A stretch of DNA of 64,000 nt, from NCBI RefSeq assembly GCF_015693305.1, contig NZ_CP065138.1:806001-870000 (forward strand), read 5' to 3'. The translations under genes and the position numbers were made by a program. Of this stretch, positions 35,679 to 44,436 are shown one piece after another. The stretch's first letter is position 1. Every line of letters starts with the position of its first letter. The notes beneath the pieces were generated by a model. That model worked only from the letters and a program-made list of their open reading frames with translations. It was not told where the DNA came from and made no database searches. Source of the DNA: Sphingobium sp. Cam5-1. Its GTDB lineage: Bacteria > Pseudomonadota > Alphaproteobacteria > Sphingomonadales > Sphingomonadaceae.

Positions 35679-36101
35679 CTATTTCGCGCGAGTGCGGCGG
35701 CGCTTCGTCCCAAGGCCGATCTTCTTCGCCAGCGAACGGCGCTGTTCGGCATAGTTGGGGGCGACCATCGGATAGTCGGCGGGCAGACCCCACTTCGCGC
35801 GATAATCGTCCGGCGTCATCTGATAATGGGTCATCAGGTGCCGCTTCAGCATCTTCAACTTCTTGCCGTCTTCCAGGCAGATAATATAGTCGGGCTTGAT
35901 CGAAGAACGCACCGACACCGCTGGTTCCGGCTTTACTTCCGGCGCAGCAGCGGGCTTGGTCAGACCAGAAAGGGCGGCGTGAACGTTCTGGATAAGCGTC
36001 GAAACGTCAGACACGGCGACACTGTTGTTAGAAACATGTGCTGCCACAATGTCCGAAGTCAAAGTAATGAGCAGCTCGCTCTGGGCTGATTCGATTTCCA
36101 T
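35679..36101 (-). CDS. MucR/Ros-family transcriptional regulator
   Basis: 140 residues. Zinc-finger-like C75-x2-D78 ... H88-x3-H92 in ICLEDGKKLKMLKRHLMTHY, followed by YRAKWGLPADYPMVAPNYAEQRR, which is the family signature, and a basic C-terminus (GTKRRRTRAK). MucR proteins are H-NS-like AT-rich-DNA-binding silencers controlling exopolysaccharide, motility and horizontally acquired genes in alphaproteobacteria. Monocistronic with its own terminator. Confidence 0.93.
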   Translation of the reverse strand: MEIESAQSELLITLTSDIVAAHVSNNSVAVSDVSTLIQNVHAALSGLTKPAAAPEVKPEPAVSVRSSIKPDYIICLEDGKKLKMLKRHLMTHYQMTPDDYRAKWGLPADYPMVAPNYAEQRRSLAKKIGLGTKRRRTRAK

Positions 36102-36213
36102 TTCTTTTATCCCGCGAATGCTGAATTGAGTGCGACCCGCTCAGGTGAATTCGTTTCAGGAGCGGTATGTCGGCGTTATACCCGGATACGCCGCTTAGCA
36201 AGGGCGATCCAGT

Positions 36214-36693
36214 CTATCCCAGCATTTCTATACGAAAGCTCAGGGCATCGTGAAGTTGTCCGTCGGCACCCCGGTAGTAACCGGGACGCCTATGCACATA
36301 TTCGAACCCAGCTTTTTCATATAGTTTGATTGCTGTATTTGACGAACGGACTTCGAGATTCATCGACTTGATGCCTCGCCGTCGCGCCGTCTTCAAACTA
36401 TCGATCAACAGTTCCCGGCCAATGCCCCGTCCGCGCCATGCCGGATGGACGGCCAGCAACAGCAGTTCGCATTCGTCCAGCACCGACCGGACCAGTGCGA
36501 AACCCATCGCCGCCGCATCCACGCGCGCGATCGTCAGCCATGTGCCCGGCATCATCATGACGCCGGAAAGCTGTGGCAGCGTCCATGCCTCGCCATAGGC
36601 GGGGTCGAATGCCTCCGCCATGACATCCATCGCGTCGGCCAGCGCGTTGCGTTCGCCATCCTCATATATGTCCAGTGTCAGGCCGGGGATCAT
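36214..36693 (-). CDS. rimI: Ribosomal-protein-alanine N-acetyltransferase
   Basis: GNAT acetyltransferase of 159 residues. The acetyl-CoA loop is in LAVHPAWRGRGIGRELL, then NLEVRSSNTAIKLYEKAGFE as in RimI. It overlaps tsaB by 4 bp (ATGA), the usual tsaB-rimI arrangement. Confidence 0.9.
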   Translation of the reverse strand: MIPGLTLDIYEDGERNALADAMDVMAEAFDPAYGEAWTLPQLSGVMMMPGTWLTIARVDAAAMGFALVRSVLDECELLLLAVHPAWRGRGIGRELLIDSLKTARRRGIKSMNLEVRSSNTAIKLYEKAGFEYVHRRPGYYRGADGQLHDALSFRIEMLG

Positions 36694-37340
36694 GAACGGC
36701 CCTGCTGCGGGGTAGGCTGCATCATGGGCTGCGCGTCGGCATCGCGGCAGTAAATGGGGGAGGGGGGCAGCGATGGCAGCCCCGCGATCAACGGATAATC
36801 GGCCGAATTGGGATAAAGGCTGATGGCCGTGCCATGGCCGCGCGCTGTCACCAATGCTTCGGCGCCGGTGCCATATATTACCGGCTGGTCCAGCATCGCG
36901 GCAAGCATCGCGATCGCGGTCGACGCGGGCGGGCTGATGGCGGTCAGGCCATCGGCTTTAAAACATTGCCAGAACAGTTCGCCATGCCCTCCGGTGATGG
37001 TGACCGCTATCGGCCCGTCATCCTGATGCTGGTCCTGACCTTGGGCCGCCTTGGCCGCGATCAACGACAGCGCGCAATAACCATGTAAAGGCAGCGACCA
37101 TGCGAGGGCAAGCGCCCTTGCCGCCGCTATGCCGATGCGCACGCCGGTGAAGCTTCCGGGGCCAAGGTCGACCGCAATCGCGTTCGCCCGGCCGCCGTCG
37201 GGCAGGGCGGCTATCGCGGGCACCAGGGCTTCGGCATGGCCCCGGCCGACTATCTCATGGAAATGGCCGATCGTCCTGCCATCCTCCAGCAGCGCCACGG
37301 ACAGCGCCTGCGTAGCGGTGTCGATGACGAGAGTGCGCAA
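36690..37340 (-). CDS. tsaB: tRNA threonylcarbamoyladenosine synthesis protein TsaB
   Basis: 216 residues, ASKHA fold. The N-terminus MRTLVIDTATQALSVALLEDG and GPGSFTGVRIGIAAARALA are diagnostic. Partner of TsaD/TsaE in t6A37 formation. Coupled to rimI. Confidence 0.94.
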   Translation of the reverse strand: MRTLVIDTATQALSVALLEDGRTIGHFHEIVGRGHAEALVPAIAALPDGGRANAIAVDLGPGSFTGVRIGIAAARALALAWSLPLHGYCALSLIAAKAAQGQDQHQDDGPIAVTITGGHGELFWQCFKADGLTAISPPASTAIAMLAAMLDQPVIYGTGAEALVTARGHGTAISLYPNSADYPLIAGLPSLPPSPIYCRDADAQPMMQPTPQQGRS

Positions 37341-37434
37341 GAAAATCCCCTGTGAAAACCGGCGTGGGAGCGGGCGGCCTGTGGCAAGCGGTTAGTCGAT
37401 CGCGATCGTTTTGCCAAACGCCGCCGCTGCTATT

Positions 37435-38010
37435 TCAGACGGCGCGCACTTCCGTCACTTCCGGGACATAATGTTTGAGCAGTTGCTCGATCCCGTTCTT
37501 CAACGTGGCGCTTGAGGACGGGCAACCGGAGCAGGCGCCCTGCATACGCAGATAGACCGTTCCGCGCTCGAAGCCGCGATAAACGATGTCGCCGCCGTCA
37601 TTGGCGACGGCGGGCCGCACGCGCGTGTCGATAAGGTCACGGATCTGCGCAACGATCTCCGCGTCGGCGGGATCATCGGTGAACTCTTCCTCCTCTTCGG
37701 GGATAAAGATTTCGCCCGCCGATCCGGGGGTGAACAGCGGCATGTTCGCCGAAAAATGCTCCAGCAGGATCGACAGGATATCGGGCTTCACATCGCTCCA
37801 CTGCGCGCCGGGCGCGATGGTGACGGAAATGAAGTCGCCGCCGAAAAACACGCCGGTGACGTCGCCAAGGCCAAAAAGGGCGTCGGCGAGCGGAGAGGCT
37901 TCCGCTTCCTCGGGCGTCGCGAAATCGCGCGTACCCATGCCCATGACGACCCGGCCGGGGATGAACTTGACGGTTGCCGGATTTGGCGTTGGTTCGGTCT
38001 CGATCAGCAT
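37435..38010 (-). CDS. NifU/NfuA-family Fe-S carrier
   Basis: 191 residues. An N-terminal Nfu_N domain (PNPATVKFIPGRVVMGMGTRDF) is followed by a NifU C-terminal domain with the cluster-binding CSGC of MQGACSGCPSSS. Delivers Fe-S clusters to client proteins. Upstream of tsaB-rimI on the same strand with a 94-bp gap that shows nothing else. Confidence 0.95.
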   Translation of the reverse strand: MLIETEPTPNPATVKFIPGRVVMGMGTRDFATPEEAEASPLADALFGLGDVTGVFFGGDFISVTIAPGAQWSDVKPDILSILLEHFSANMPLFTPGSAGEIFIPEEEEEFTDDPADAEIVAQIRDLIDTRVRPAVANDGGDIVYRGFERGTVYLRMQGACSGCPSSSATLKNGIEQLLKHYVPEVTEVRAV

Positions 38011-38123
38011 GGCCGCTATGTGGAGAGAAGCTTGCTCAAGATCAAGCGTGCTGACGGGCTTTTGGGGAACTTCGCCACATGCTGGCGATTAAACTCCTAT
38101 CAGCATGAGCAGGAGACAGAAGG

Positions 38124-38594
38124 ATGAGCACCGAATCCGATATCCGCCACCGTTTCTGGACAGAATTGTCGCAGAGCCCTTTTCTGATGATCGGCTTACA
38201 AGGATCGCACGAACATAGCCTGCCGATGACGGCGCAGCTCGACCCCGGTGCCAACCATTGCTTCTGGTTCTACACCACCCGGGACAATCGTCTGGCGAAG
38301 GGCGGCCCCGCCATGGCGCAGTTTGCGGGGAAGGGGCATTACCTGTTCGCCTGCATCGACGGTACTCTTGTGGAGGAAACCGACCCGGCGGTGATCGACC
38401 GCTACTGGACCCATGAAGTCGCGGCCTGGTATCCCGGCGGGCGGCAAGACCCCAATCTGCTCATGCTCCGCTTTGACCTTGGCCATGCGGAAATCTGGCG
38501 CGCGGACATGTCGCTGGGCGGGGTCTTCAAGCAATTGTTCGGCGGCGACGTGCGCGATGAGATGCGCGGGAAGCATGTGGAAATCTCGCTCTAA
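38124..38594 (+). CDS. Pyridoxamine 5'-phosphate oxidase-fold protein
   Basis: 156 residues of the split-barrel flavin-binding fold (general stress protein 26 type). Features include MTAQLDPGANHCFWFYTTRDNRLAKGG and WYPGGRQDPNLLMLRFDLGHAEIW. Likely binds FMN or F420-like cofactors; the substrate is unknown. ATG at 38124 behind GGAGACAGAAGG. It has its own terminator. Confidence 0.88.
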   Translation: MSTESDIRHRFWTELSQSPFLMIGLQGSHEHSLPMTAQLDPGANHCFWFYTTRDNRLAKGGPAMAQFAGKGHYLFACIDGTLVEETDPAVIDRYWTHEVAAWYPGGRQDPNLLMLRFDLGHAEIWRADMSLGGVFKQLFGGDVRDEMRGKHVEISL

Positions 38595-38605
38595 TGTCTC
38601 GACGG

Positions 38606-38636
38606 GGGCTTCGTTTCGGCGAAGCCCTTGCTTTTT
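38606..38636 (+). terminator. Rho-independent terminator
   Basis: GGGCTTCG/CGAAGCCC stem with loop TTTCGG and the tail TTGCTTTTTT, 12 bases past the PPOX-fold gene. Confidence 0.88.
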
Positions 38637-38868
38637 TGCATGAATGAAAGCATATGGCCCGCAGCGCAGCGGGCGGCCTTCATGGCCCATCAGCGATTGG
38701 CAGCGTGATCGTCCCGACCCTTGAGGGGTGACGGGGCCGGCCAATGAAAGTCTGCGCCAAGCTTTTGAGGCTTCCCTATTCACGCGGGTCGTTTCGCAAC
38801 CCGCTTTGCATCCAGTTGCGATTCGCAACCTATGGACGCCTGAGCCTTTTTAATTCGAGAGTTCATTC

Positions 38869-40245
38869 ATGCAATTCACCGACCTTGGTCTCGCCGAGCC
38901 CATCCTGAAGGCGCTCGCCGCCAAGAATTACGCCAATCCCACACCCATCCAGACGCAGGCAATTCCCGTCCTGCTTCAGGGCAAGGACCTGTGCGGCATC
39001 GCCCAGACCGGCACCGGCAAGACCGCTGCCTTCGCGCTGCCCAGCCTCGACCATTTCGCCCGCAATCCCAAGCCGACGCCGCTTCAGGGCTGCCGGATGC
39101 TGGTTCTCTCCCCCACCCGCGAACTGGCCGCCCAGATCGCGCAGAGCTTCCGCGATTATGGCCGCTTCATGAAGCTGTCAGTCGAAGTCGTCTTCGGCGG
39201 CGTCCCCATCAATCGCCAGATCCGCGCACTCGGCCGGGGTGTCGACATCGTCGTTGCCACGCCGGGCCGTCTCCTCGACCTGATCGATCAGCGCGCCTTC
39301 ACCATCAAGGACACGGAAATCTTCGTCCTCGACGAAGCCGACCAGATGATGGACATGGGCTTCATCCACCCCTTGAAGCGCATCGCGAAGCTGCTTCCCA
39401 AGGAACGGCAAAACCTCTTCTTCTCCGCCACCATGCCGGGTGAGATCGAGGCGCTGGCCGCCCAGTTCCTGAACAACCCGGTCAAGGTCAGCGTCGCGCC
39501 GCAGTCCACCACGGCAGAGCGCGTCCGGCAACAGGCGACCTTCGTCAATCAGGCGGAAAAGCAGGCGCTCCTCACTCTCACGGTTCGCAACGAGCCGATC
39601 GATCGTGCGCTGATCTTTACCCGCACCAAGCACGGCGCCGACCGCGTCGTCCGTTTCCTGGAAGGCGCGGGCATTCAGGCCGTCGCGATCCATGGCAACA
39701 AAAGTCAGGGGCAGCGGACCACAGCCCTCCAGGCGTTCCGCCACGGCCATGTTAAGCTGCTCGTCGCCACCGACATTGCTGCGCGCGGCATCGACGTGTC
39801 TGGCGTCAGCCACGTCATCAATTTCGAGCTTCCCAATGTGCCCGAACAATATGTCCATCGCATTGGCCGCACCGCGCGGGCAGGCGCGGAAGGTATTGCG
39901 ATCAGTTTCGTGGCTGATGATGAACGGCCCTATCTCAAGGCGATCGAGCGTACCGCAAAGGTGAAGCTCGAGATCGTGCCCTTGCCAGACAATTTCACCG
40001 AAGCCGTCCGCAATCTTCCGAAGCCCGCACCCCAGCGCAAGGGTCGCGAGCAAACGCCGGAACAGAAAACGCGTCGGGCCGATGGCCAGCGCCGCTATCA
40101 GGACCAGCAGAAGCAACAGCGCGGCACCGCAGAACGGGCTCACCGCCCCGACGGAGAAGCAAAGCCCGCGAAGAAGAACTTCCGTCGCAACCGGAACGGG
40201 GTCGGCGCACACAAGGGTGCTGTGCAAAAGACCGGCGGCCGTTAA
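38869..40245 (+). CDS. DEAD-box RNA helicase (RhlE type)
   Basis: 458 residues. Q-motif region (FTDLGLAEPILKAL...PTPIQTQAIPVLL), motif I AQTGTGKT (45-52), DEAD in VLDEADQMMDMGF, SAT in FFSATMPGEI, and motif VI HRIGRTARAG; a basic, low-complexity C-terminal tail of ~85 residues (RRADGQRRYQDQQKQQRG, KNFRRNRNG). Helicase for RNA structures in cold stress, ribosome assembly or degradosome work. The 230-bp leader upstream contains a GTTGCGA-TTCGCAAC hairpin (38814-38828). Confidence 0.93.
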   Translation: MQFTDLGLAEPILKALAAKNYANPTPIQTQAIPVLLQGKDLCGIAQTGTGKTAAFALPSLDHFARNPKPTPLQGCRMLVLSPTRELAAQIAQSFRDYGRFMKLSVEVVFGGVPINRQIRALGRGVDIVVATPGRLLDLIDQRAFTIKDTEIFVLDEADQMMDMGFIHPLKRIAKLLPKERQNLFFSATMPGEIEALAAQFLNNPVKVSVAPQSTTAERVRQQATFVNQAEKQALLTLTVRNEPIDRALIFTRTKHGADRVVRFLEGAGIQAVAIHGNKSQGQRTTALQAFRHGHVKLLVATDIAARGIDVSGVSHVINFELPNVPEQYVHRIGRTARAGAEGIAISFVADDERPYLKAIERTAKVKLEIVPLPDNFTEAVRNLPKPAPQRKGREQTPEQKTRRADGQRRYQDQQKQQRGTAERAHRPDGEAKPAKKNFRRNRNGVGAHKGAVQKTGGR

Positions 40246-40254
40246 GTTTTCAGG

Positions 40255-40282
40255 CAGGATGGTGCCGGGTGGCGCCATCCTG
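40255..40282. other. Strong hairpin downstream of the helicase gene
   Basis: CAGGATGG-T-GCC / GGC-G-CCATCCTG with loop GGGT, 9 bases past the helicase stop. There is no T run, so termination would not be classical; it could protect the mRNA 3' end. Confidence 0.55.
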
Positions 40283-40352
40283 ACCTCCTTCGTGAAACAT
40301 GGTTGCTCTTTGTCAGTAGCCATTCAGAATTTTGGCTCTAGGCTACGGCGCC

Positions 40353-43250
40353 ATGAGCTTTTTCCTCCGGCGTCCTGCCGTTTCGCTGTCCGTCATTGCG
40401 TTACTGCTTTCGGGCGTTCCTGCTTCCCTGTCAGCCAGAACTGGCCCGGCCCCGGCAAAGTCGGCGTCGGCGACCAACGATACGCAGGCGCAGGTCAGGC
40501 CGTGGCTCTATGAAAATAGCGACGTGCCCATCGATCCGGCATGGCACTTCGGCACCTTGCCCAATGGCCTGCGCTATGCGGTTCGCCGCAATGGCGTTCC
40601 GCCGGGACAGGTTTCCGTCCGCCTGCGCATGGATGTGGGCGCCCTGATGGAGCAGCCCGATGAGCAGGGCTTTGCGCACTTCATGGAGCATCTGACCTTT
40701 CGCGGATCGCGCCATGTGCCCGATGGCGAATCCAAACGAATATGGCAGCGGCTGGGCGTTACCTTCGGCAGCGACAGCAATGCGCAGACGACGCCCACCG
40801 GCACCACCTATGCGCTCGACCTTCCTCAGGCGACACCGGCCAGCCTCGGCGAGAGCATGAAAATTCTCGCGGGCATGATGGTCGATCCCAACATCGTGGA
40901 CAGTGCCGTTGAAGCGGAGCGGGCGGTCGTGCTGGCCGAACGGCGGGAAGGGGATGGGCCGCAAATGCGCATCTCCGACGCAAGTCGCCGCCACTTCTTC
41001 GCTGGCCAGCTTCTGGCAGAGCGTAGTCCCATTGGCACGGTCGCCAGCCTCAATGCTGCCACGGCCGCGCGGATGGAAGCCTTTCATCAGCGCTGGTATC
41101 GCCCGGAAAATGCAGTGATCTCGATAGCGGGCGACATCGATCCCGCGGTAGCCGAGCAGATCATCAAGGATAATTTCGCATCATGGTCGGTGCCGGGGCA
41201 GGGGGCTGCGCTCCCGGATTTCGGTGAGCCGGATGCCAAAGCACCTGCGACCAGCGTCGCCGTTGAGCCCGGCGCGCCAACGGGCCTGACCATGGCCTGG
41301 CTCCGTCCATGGAAGCCCCATGCCGACACCATCGTCTATAATCAGGACAAGCTGACGGACATGCTGGCGTTGCAGATCATCAGCCGCCGCCTTGAACAAG
41401 CGGCCCGCAGCGGCGGCAGCTTCATTCAGGCCAGCGTCGATCAGCAGGATGTCAGCCGCTCGGCCGACGGGACCTTCGTCACCCTGGTCCCGACCGGCGA
41501 GAATTGGGAAAAGGCCTTGGGCGATGTCCGCGCGATTATCGAGGACGCGAAGGCTAGCGCGCCGAGCCAGCTCGAAATTGACCGGGAATATGCCCAGATC
41601 GACACGGCGCTCGCCATTCAGGTCGAGAACGCCGACACGGAAGCAGGAGCCAAGCAGGCGAGCGATCTGGTAAGCGCCGTCGATATTCGCGAAACCACCG
41701 TCAGCCCTCAGGCTGCGCTGGAGATATTCCGATCCGGCAAACCGGCGATGACGCCGCAGAAGATACTGGACTCCTCGCGCCGCCTGTTTTCTGCCGGTGT
41801 GTTCCGAGCCCTCCTGATTACGGGCAAGCCGGTGCCGGGGATCGACGCCCGCCTGTCCGCTGCGCTTGCCGCGCCCGTGAAGGCCGCCACCAACGCCCGG
41901 CTGGCGGACAAGGCGATCACGATGGCGGACCTTCCTAAGCTTGGTCCTCCCGGAAAAGTGGTGTCGCGGACGCAGGTCGGATTGCCCGGCATGGAGAGCG
42001 TGACCTTCGCTAATGGTGTGAAACTCACCCTGTTCGCCAACAATGCTGAAACGGAAAAGGTGCGGATCAACGTCCGCTTCGGTCACGGACAGCTGGCATT
42101 TTCGCCTACGAAGGCGGCACCGGGCTGGGCCGCCAATTATGCGTTGGTGGCCAGTGGCATCGGCAAGCTGGGTCAGCGTGAGCTGGATGACCTGACCAAC
42201 GGCCGTCGAATGGGAATGGATTTCTCCATCGATGACGATGCCTTCGAAATGCAGGCCGTCACGCGCCCGGCTGATTACCGGGATCAGTTGCAGCTCTTCG
42301 CGACCAAGCTGGCTGCTCCCGGGTGGGACCCTGCGCCGATCGCCCGGGTGAAGACAGGCACCGCCGTTGCCTATGATGCGATGGCGCGCGCGCCGGATTC
42401 GGTGCTGGCACGCGATCTCAACTGGTTGCTGCATGATAAGGACGTCCGGTTTCGCACCCCTTCACGAAATGAGATAGAGGCGCTGACCCCGCAGGCGTTT
42501 CGCTCCACTTGGGAACCGCTGCTGGCTTCCGGCCCAATCGAAGTGCAGATTTTTGGGCAGGTGAAGCCCGAAGAGGCGATAGAGGCGGTGGCAGCCACCT
42601 TCGGCGCGATGCCCGCAAGGCCAGATGTCCCGGTTCCGCCCGCGAACGAGCAGATGCGCTTCCCCGCCCATGTCGCGACGCCGGTCATTCTGCGGCACAA
42701 GGGCGACAAGGAGCAAGCGGCGGCGGTCATGGCCTGGCCAACGGCAGGCGGTTTTGCGCTCACGAAGGAAGCGCGCCAGCTCGAAATCCTCACGCAAATC
42801 TTCAATGATCGCTTGTTCGACCGCCTCCGATCGACGGAAGGGGCGGCCTATTCGCCCAGCGTGCAGAATAATTGGCCGTTTTCCTATGAAAGCGGCGGCT
42901 ATATTCTGGTGACCAGCCAGGTGCGTCCCGACCGCATCAATTATTTCTACGACGTCGTTAAGGATACGGCGGCTGACCTCGCCAAAAATCCGGTCAGCGA
43001 TGACGAGCTTCAGCGCGCCGTCGCGCCAATGCGCCAGCTATTGATGCGGGCGAGCACTGGCAATGCCTTCTGGATGAACCAGATGGAAGGCGCGACCCAG
43101 AACCCGCAATATGTGCAGGCCATGCAGACCATGGCGAAGGACATGCTGTCGGTGACCCCCGCTCAGCTTCAGGCGCTTGCCGCCAAATATCTGGTTCCGG
43201 GGAAGAGCTGGTCCGCTGTGGTGCTGCCGGAGGGGGTGGACGCTCATTGA
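40353..43250 (+). CDS. M16-family metalloprotease, exported
   Basis: 965 residues. A signal peptide is likely (SFFLRRPAVSLSVIALLLSGVPASLSA). The inverted zinc motif HxxEH is H109-F-M-E112-H113 in the first M16 domain, with the distal Glu in the EAERAVVLAERREGDGP region; the C-terminal half is a second, inactive M16 domain with the FxxRLFDRLRSTEGAAYSPS segment. Two-domain periplasmic insulinase/PqqL-type protease. The start at ATG 40353 replaces an in-frame TTG at 40332. Confidence 0.93.
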   Translation: MSFFLRRPAVSLSVIALLLSGVPASLSARTGPAPAKSASATNDTQAQVRPWLYENSDVPIDPAWHFGTLPNGLRYAVRRNGVPPGQVSVRLRMDVGALMEQPDEQGFAHFMEHLTFRGSRHVPDGESKRIWQRLGVTFGSDSNAQTTPTGTTYALDLPQATPASLGESMKILAGMMVDPNIVDSAVEAERAVVLAERREGDGPQMRISDASRRHFFAGQLLAERSPIGTVASLNAATAARMEAFHQRWYRPENAVISIAGDIDPAVAEQIIKDNFASWSVPGQGAALPDFGEPDAKAPATSVAVEPGAPTGLTMAWLRPWKPHADTIVYNQDKLTDMLALQIISRRLEQAARSGGSFIQASVDQQDVSRSADGTFVTLVPTGENWEKALGDVRAIIEDAKASAPSQLEIDREYAQIDTALAIQVENADTEAGAKQASDLVSAVDIRETTVSPQAALEIFRSGKPAMTPQKILDSSRRLFSAGVFRALLITGKPVPGIDARLSAALAAPVKAATNARLADKAITMADLPKLGPPGKVVSRTQVGLPGMESVTFANGVKLTLFANNAETEKVRINVRFGHGQLAFSPTKAAPGWAANYALVASGIGKLGQRELDDLTNGRRMGMDFSIDDDAFEMQAVTRPADYRDQLQLFATKLAAPGWDPAPIARVKTGTAVAYDAMARAPDSVLARDLNWLLHDKDVRFRTPSRNEIEALTPQAFRSTWEPLLASGPIEVQIFGQVKPEEAIEAVAATFGAMPARPDVPVPPANEQMRFPAHVATPVILRHKGDKEQAAAVMAWPTAGGFALTKEARQLEILTQIFNDRLFDRLRSTEGAAYSPSVQNNWPFSYESGGYILVTSQVRPDRINYFYDVVKDTAADLAKNPVSDDELQRAVAPMRQLLMRASTGNAFWMNQMEGATQNPQYVQAMQTMAKDMLSVTPAQLQALAAKYLVPGKSWSAVVLPEGVDAH

Positions 43251-43341
43251 TTGCACGGCGATCTTTGAAGGCAAGCGGCAGGAAGCCAACGCGAAGAGGG
43301 CGAGCTATTCTTCAGTCTTTCCGAAGTCGGAAGGACAGGCC

Positions 43342-43887
43342 GTGACATTCGCCTTTGACATATTCCGGTCGCCGGTGGGCGATCTCACCATGATCGCCAG
43401 CGGAAAGGGCTTGGCCGCCCTGTTATGGGCAAATGACGATCCCCTGCGAGTACGGGCCAGACCTGGGGCGAAGGCCCCGGATCACCCACTGCTCCAGGAA
43501 ACGTCGAAGCAATTGTGCGCCTATTTTTCAGGCAAACTCACCCGCTTCGATATTCCGCTCGATTTTCATGGGACGGATTTTCAAAAACAGGTCTGGGCAG
43601 CCCTGCTTCGCATTCCGTTCGGGCAAGTGCGTAGCTATGGTCAGGTCGCATTGGATATAGGCCGTCCCTCAGCCTCCCGCGCGGTCGGTGCCGCTAACGG
43701 CCGCAATCCGCTCTCGATCATTGCGCCTTGCCATAGGGTCATCGGATCGGCGGGCGCGCTGACCGGCTTTGCTGGCGGGCTGGAGGCCAAGCGATACCTG
43801 CTGGATCATGAGCAGTCTGTGCTGCGAAGCGGAGGAGAATGGCGCACCCAAGATGACGAAGATAAGAACAGGGTGATCATTGTTTGA
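43342..43887 (+). CDS. ogt: Methylated-DNA-protein cysteine methyltransferase
   Basis: Suicide repair of O6-alkylguanine. 181 residues from GTG 43342, supported by GGAAGGA six bases upstream; an upstream in-frame ATG lies inside the M16 gene. Active-site C130 is in IIAPCHRVIG, and the helix-turn-helix FGQVRSYGQVALDIGRPSASRAVGAANGRNP is intact. It lies just outside the mobile region that begins about 44.0 kb. Confidence 0.93.
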   Translation: MTFAFDIFRSPVGDLTMIASGKGLAALLWANDDPLRVRARPGAKAPDHPLLQETSKQLCAYFSGKLTRFDIPLDFHGTDFQKQVWAALLRIPFGQVRSYGQVALDIGRPSASRAVGAANGRNPLSIIAPCHRVIGSAGALTGFAGGLEAKRYLLDHEQSVLRSGGEWRTQDDEDKNRVIIV

Positions 43888-44022
43888 GCGCCGGAAACGC
43901 ACCGGTTACGTCCACTTCGCACCCCTTTATCGCCACTTTGATTCTGCCTCGCCCACCAACCACCGGGGCGAGATGGATCCGACCATAAAGCGAAGGTCCA
44001 GGCCAGTTTATGCATGCACCTC

Positions 44023-44436
44023 TCACGACACAGGTTGAGGATCGAGAACCTCCTGCTCCAGAACATGCGCGCTGTCCGACGCAAGGAAGCGCGCCAGCAG
44101 CGCGAAGGCGGAATGGGTCGGGACATTCTCCATGCCATTGAGAGGGGGCACGGCCCGCCCGCTGGAAAGCGCCAATGCGTCAGTCATCAGGTGCGGAACA
44201 ATGGGTAACGGTAGAGATTCCTCAAGAAACCGACCGATGCGCACGCCGCCCGCATCGACATCCCCCCAATGATGGAGGCGGGCCACGCCAGACAATTCAG
44301 ATAGTCGGCGCAACGCGCGGATCACCGGCGGCGCAGGAAAGCCGCCGCAATAGACGATGATATCCCCGTCTGTCCTGCGTTCGCGGACGTGACGGTGGAA
44401 ACTTTCGAGATTCTCGATGGTGAGGAGTGACCGCAC
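44023..44436 (-). pseudogene. Wadjet JetD C-terminal fragment (DUF2220 TOPRIM nuclease), truncated by IS
   Basis: 137-residue remnant of the JetD subunit of a Wadjet anti-plasmid system. It retains the TOPRIM-like core: E8 in LLTIENLESFHRH and the D59-x-D61 pair in HHWGDVDAGGVRIGRF, plus IIVYCGGFPAPPVIRAL. The N-terminal two thirds are missing: coding sequence stops exactly at the left end of the IS3-family element (44437). No jetA, jetB or jetC is present. The assignment rests on the C-terminal pattern; an isolated domain with new function is possible but less likely given the clean junction. Confidence 0.72.

Noticed and set aside
43888..44022. Left attachment copy of the tRNA-Arg 3' end
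   Set aside because: No match to AGAGGATTCGAACCTCT or neighbouring tRNA sequence in this spacer; the island's distal end is not identified.
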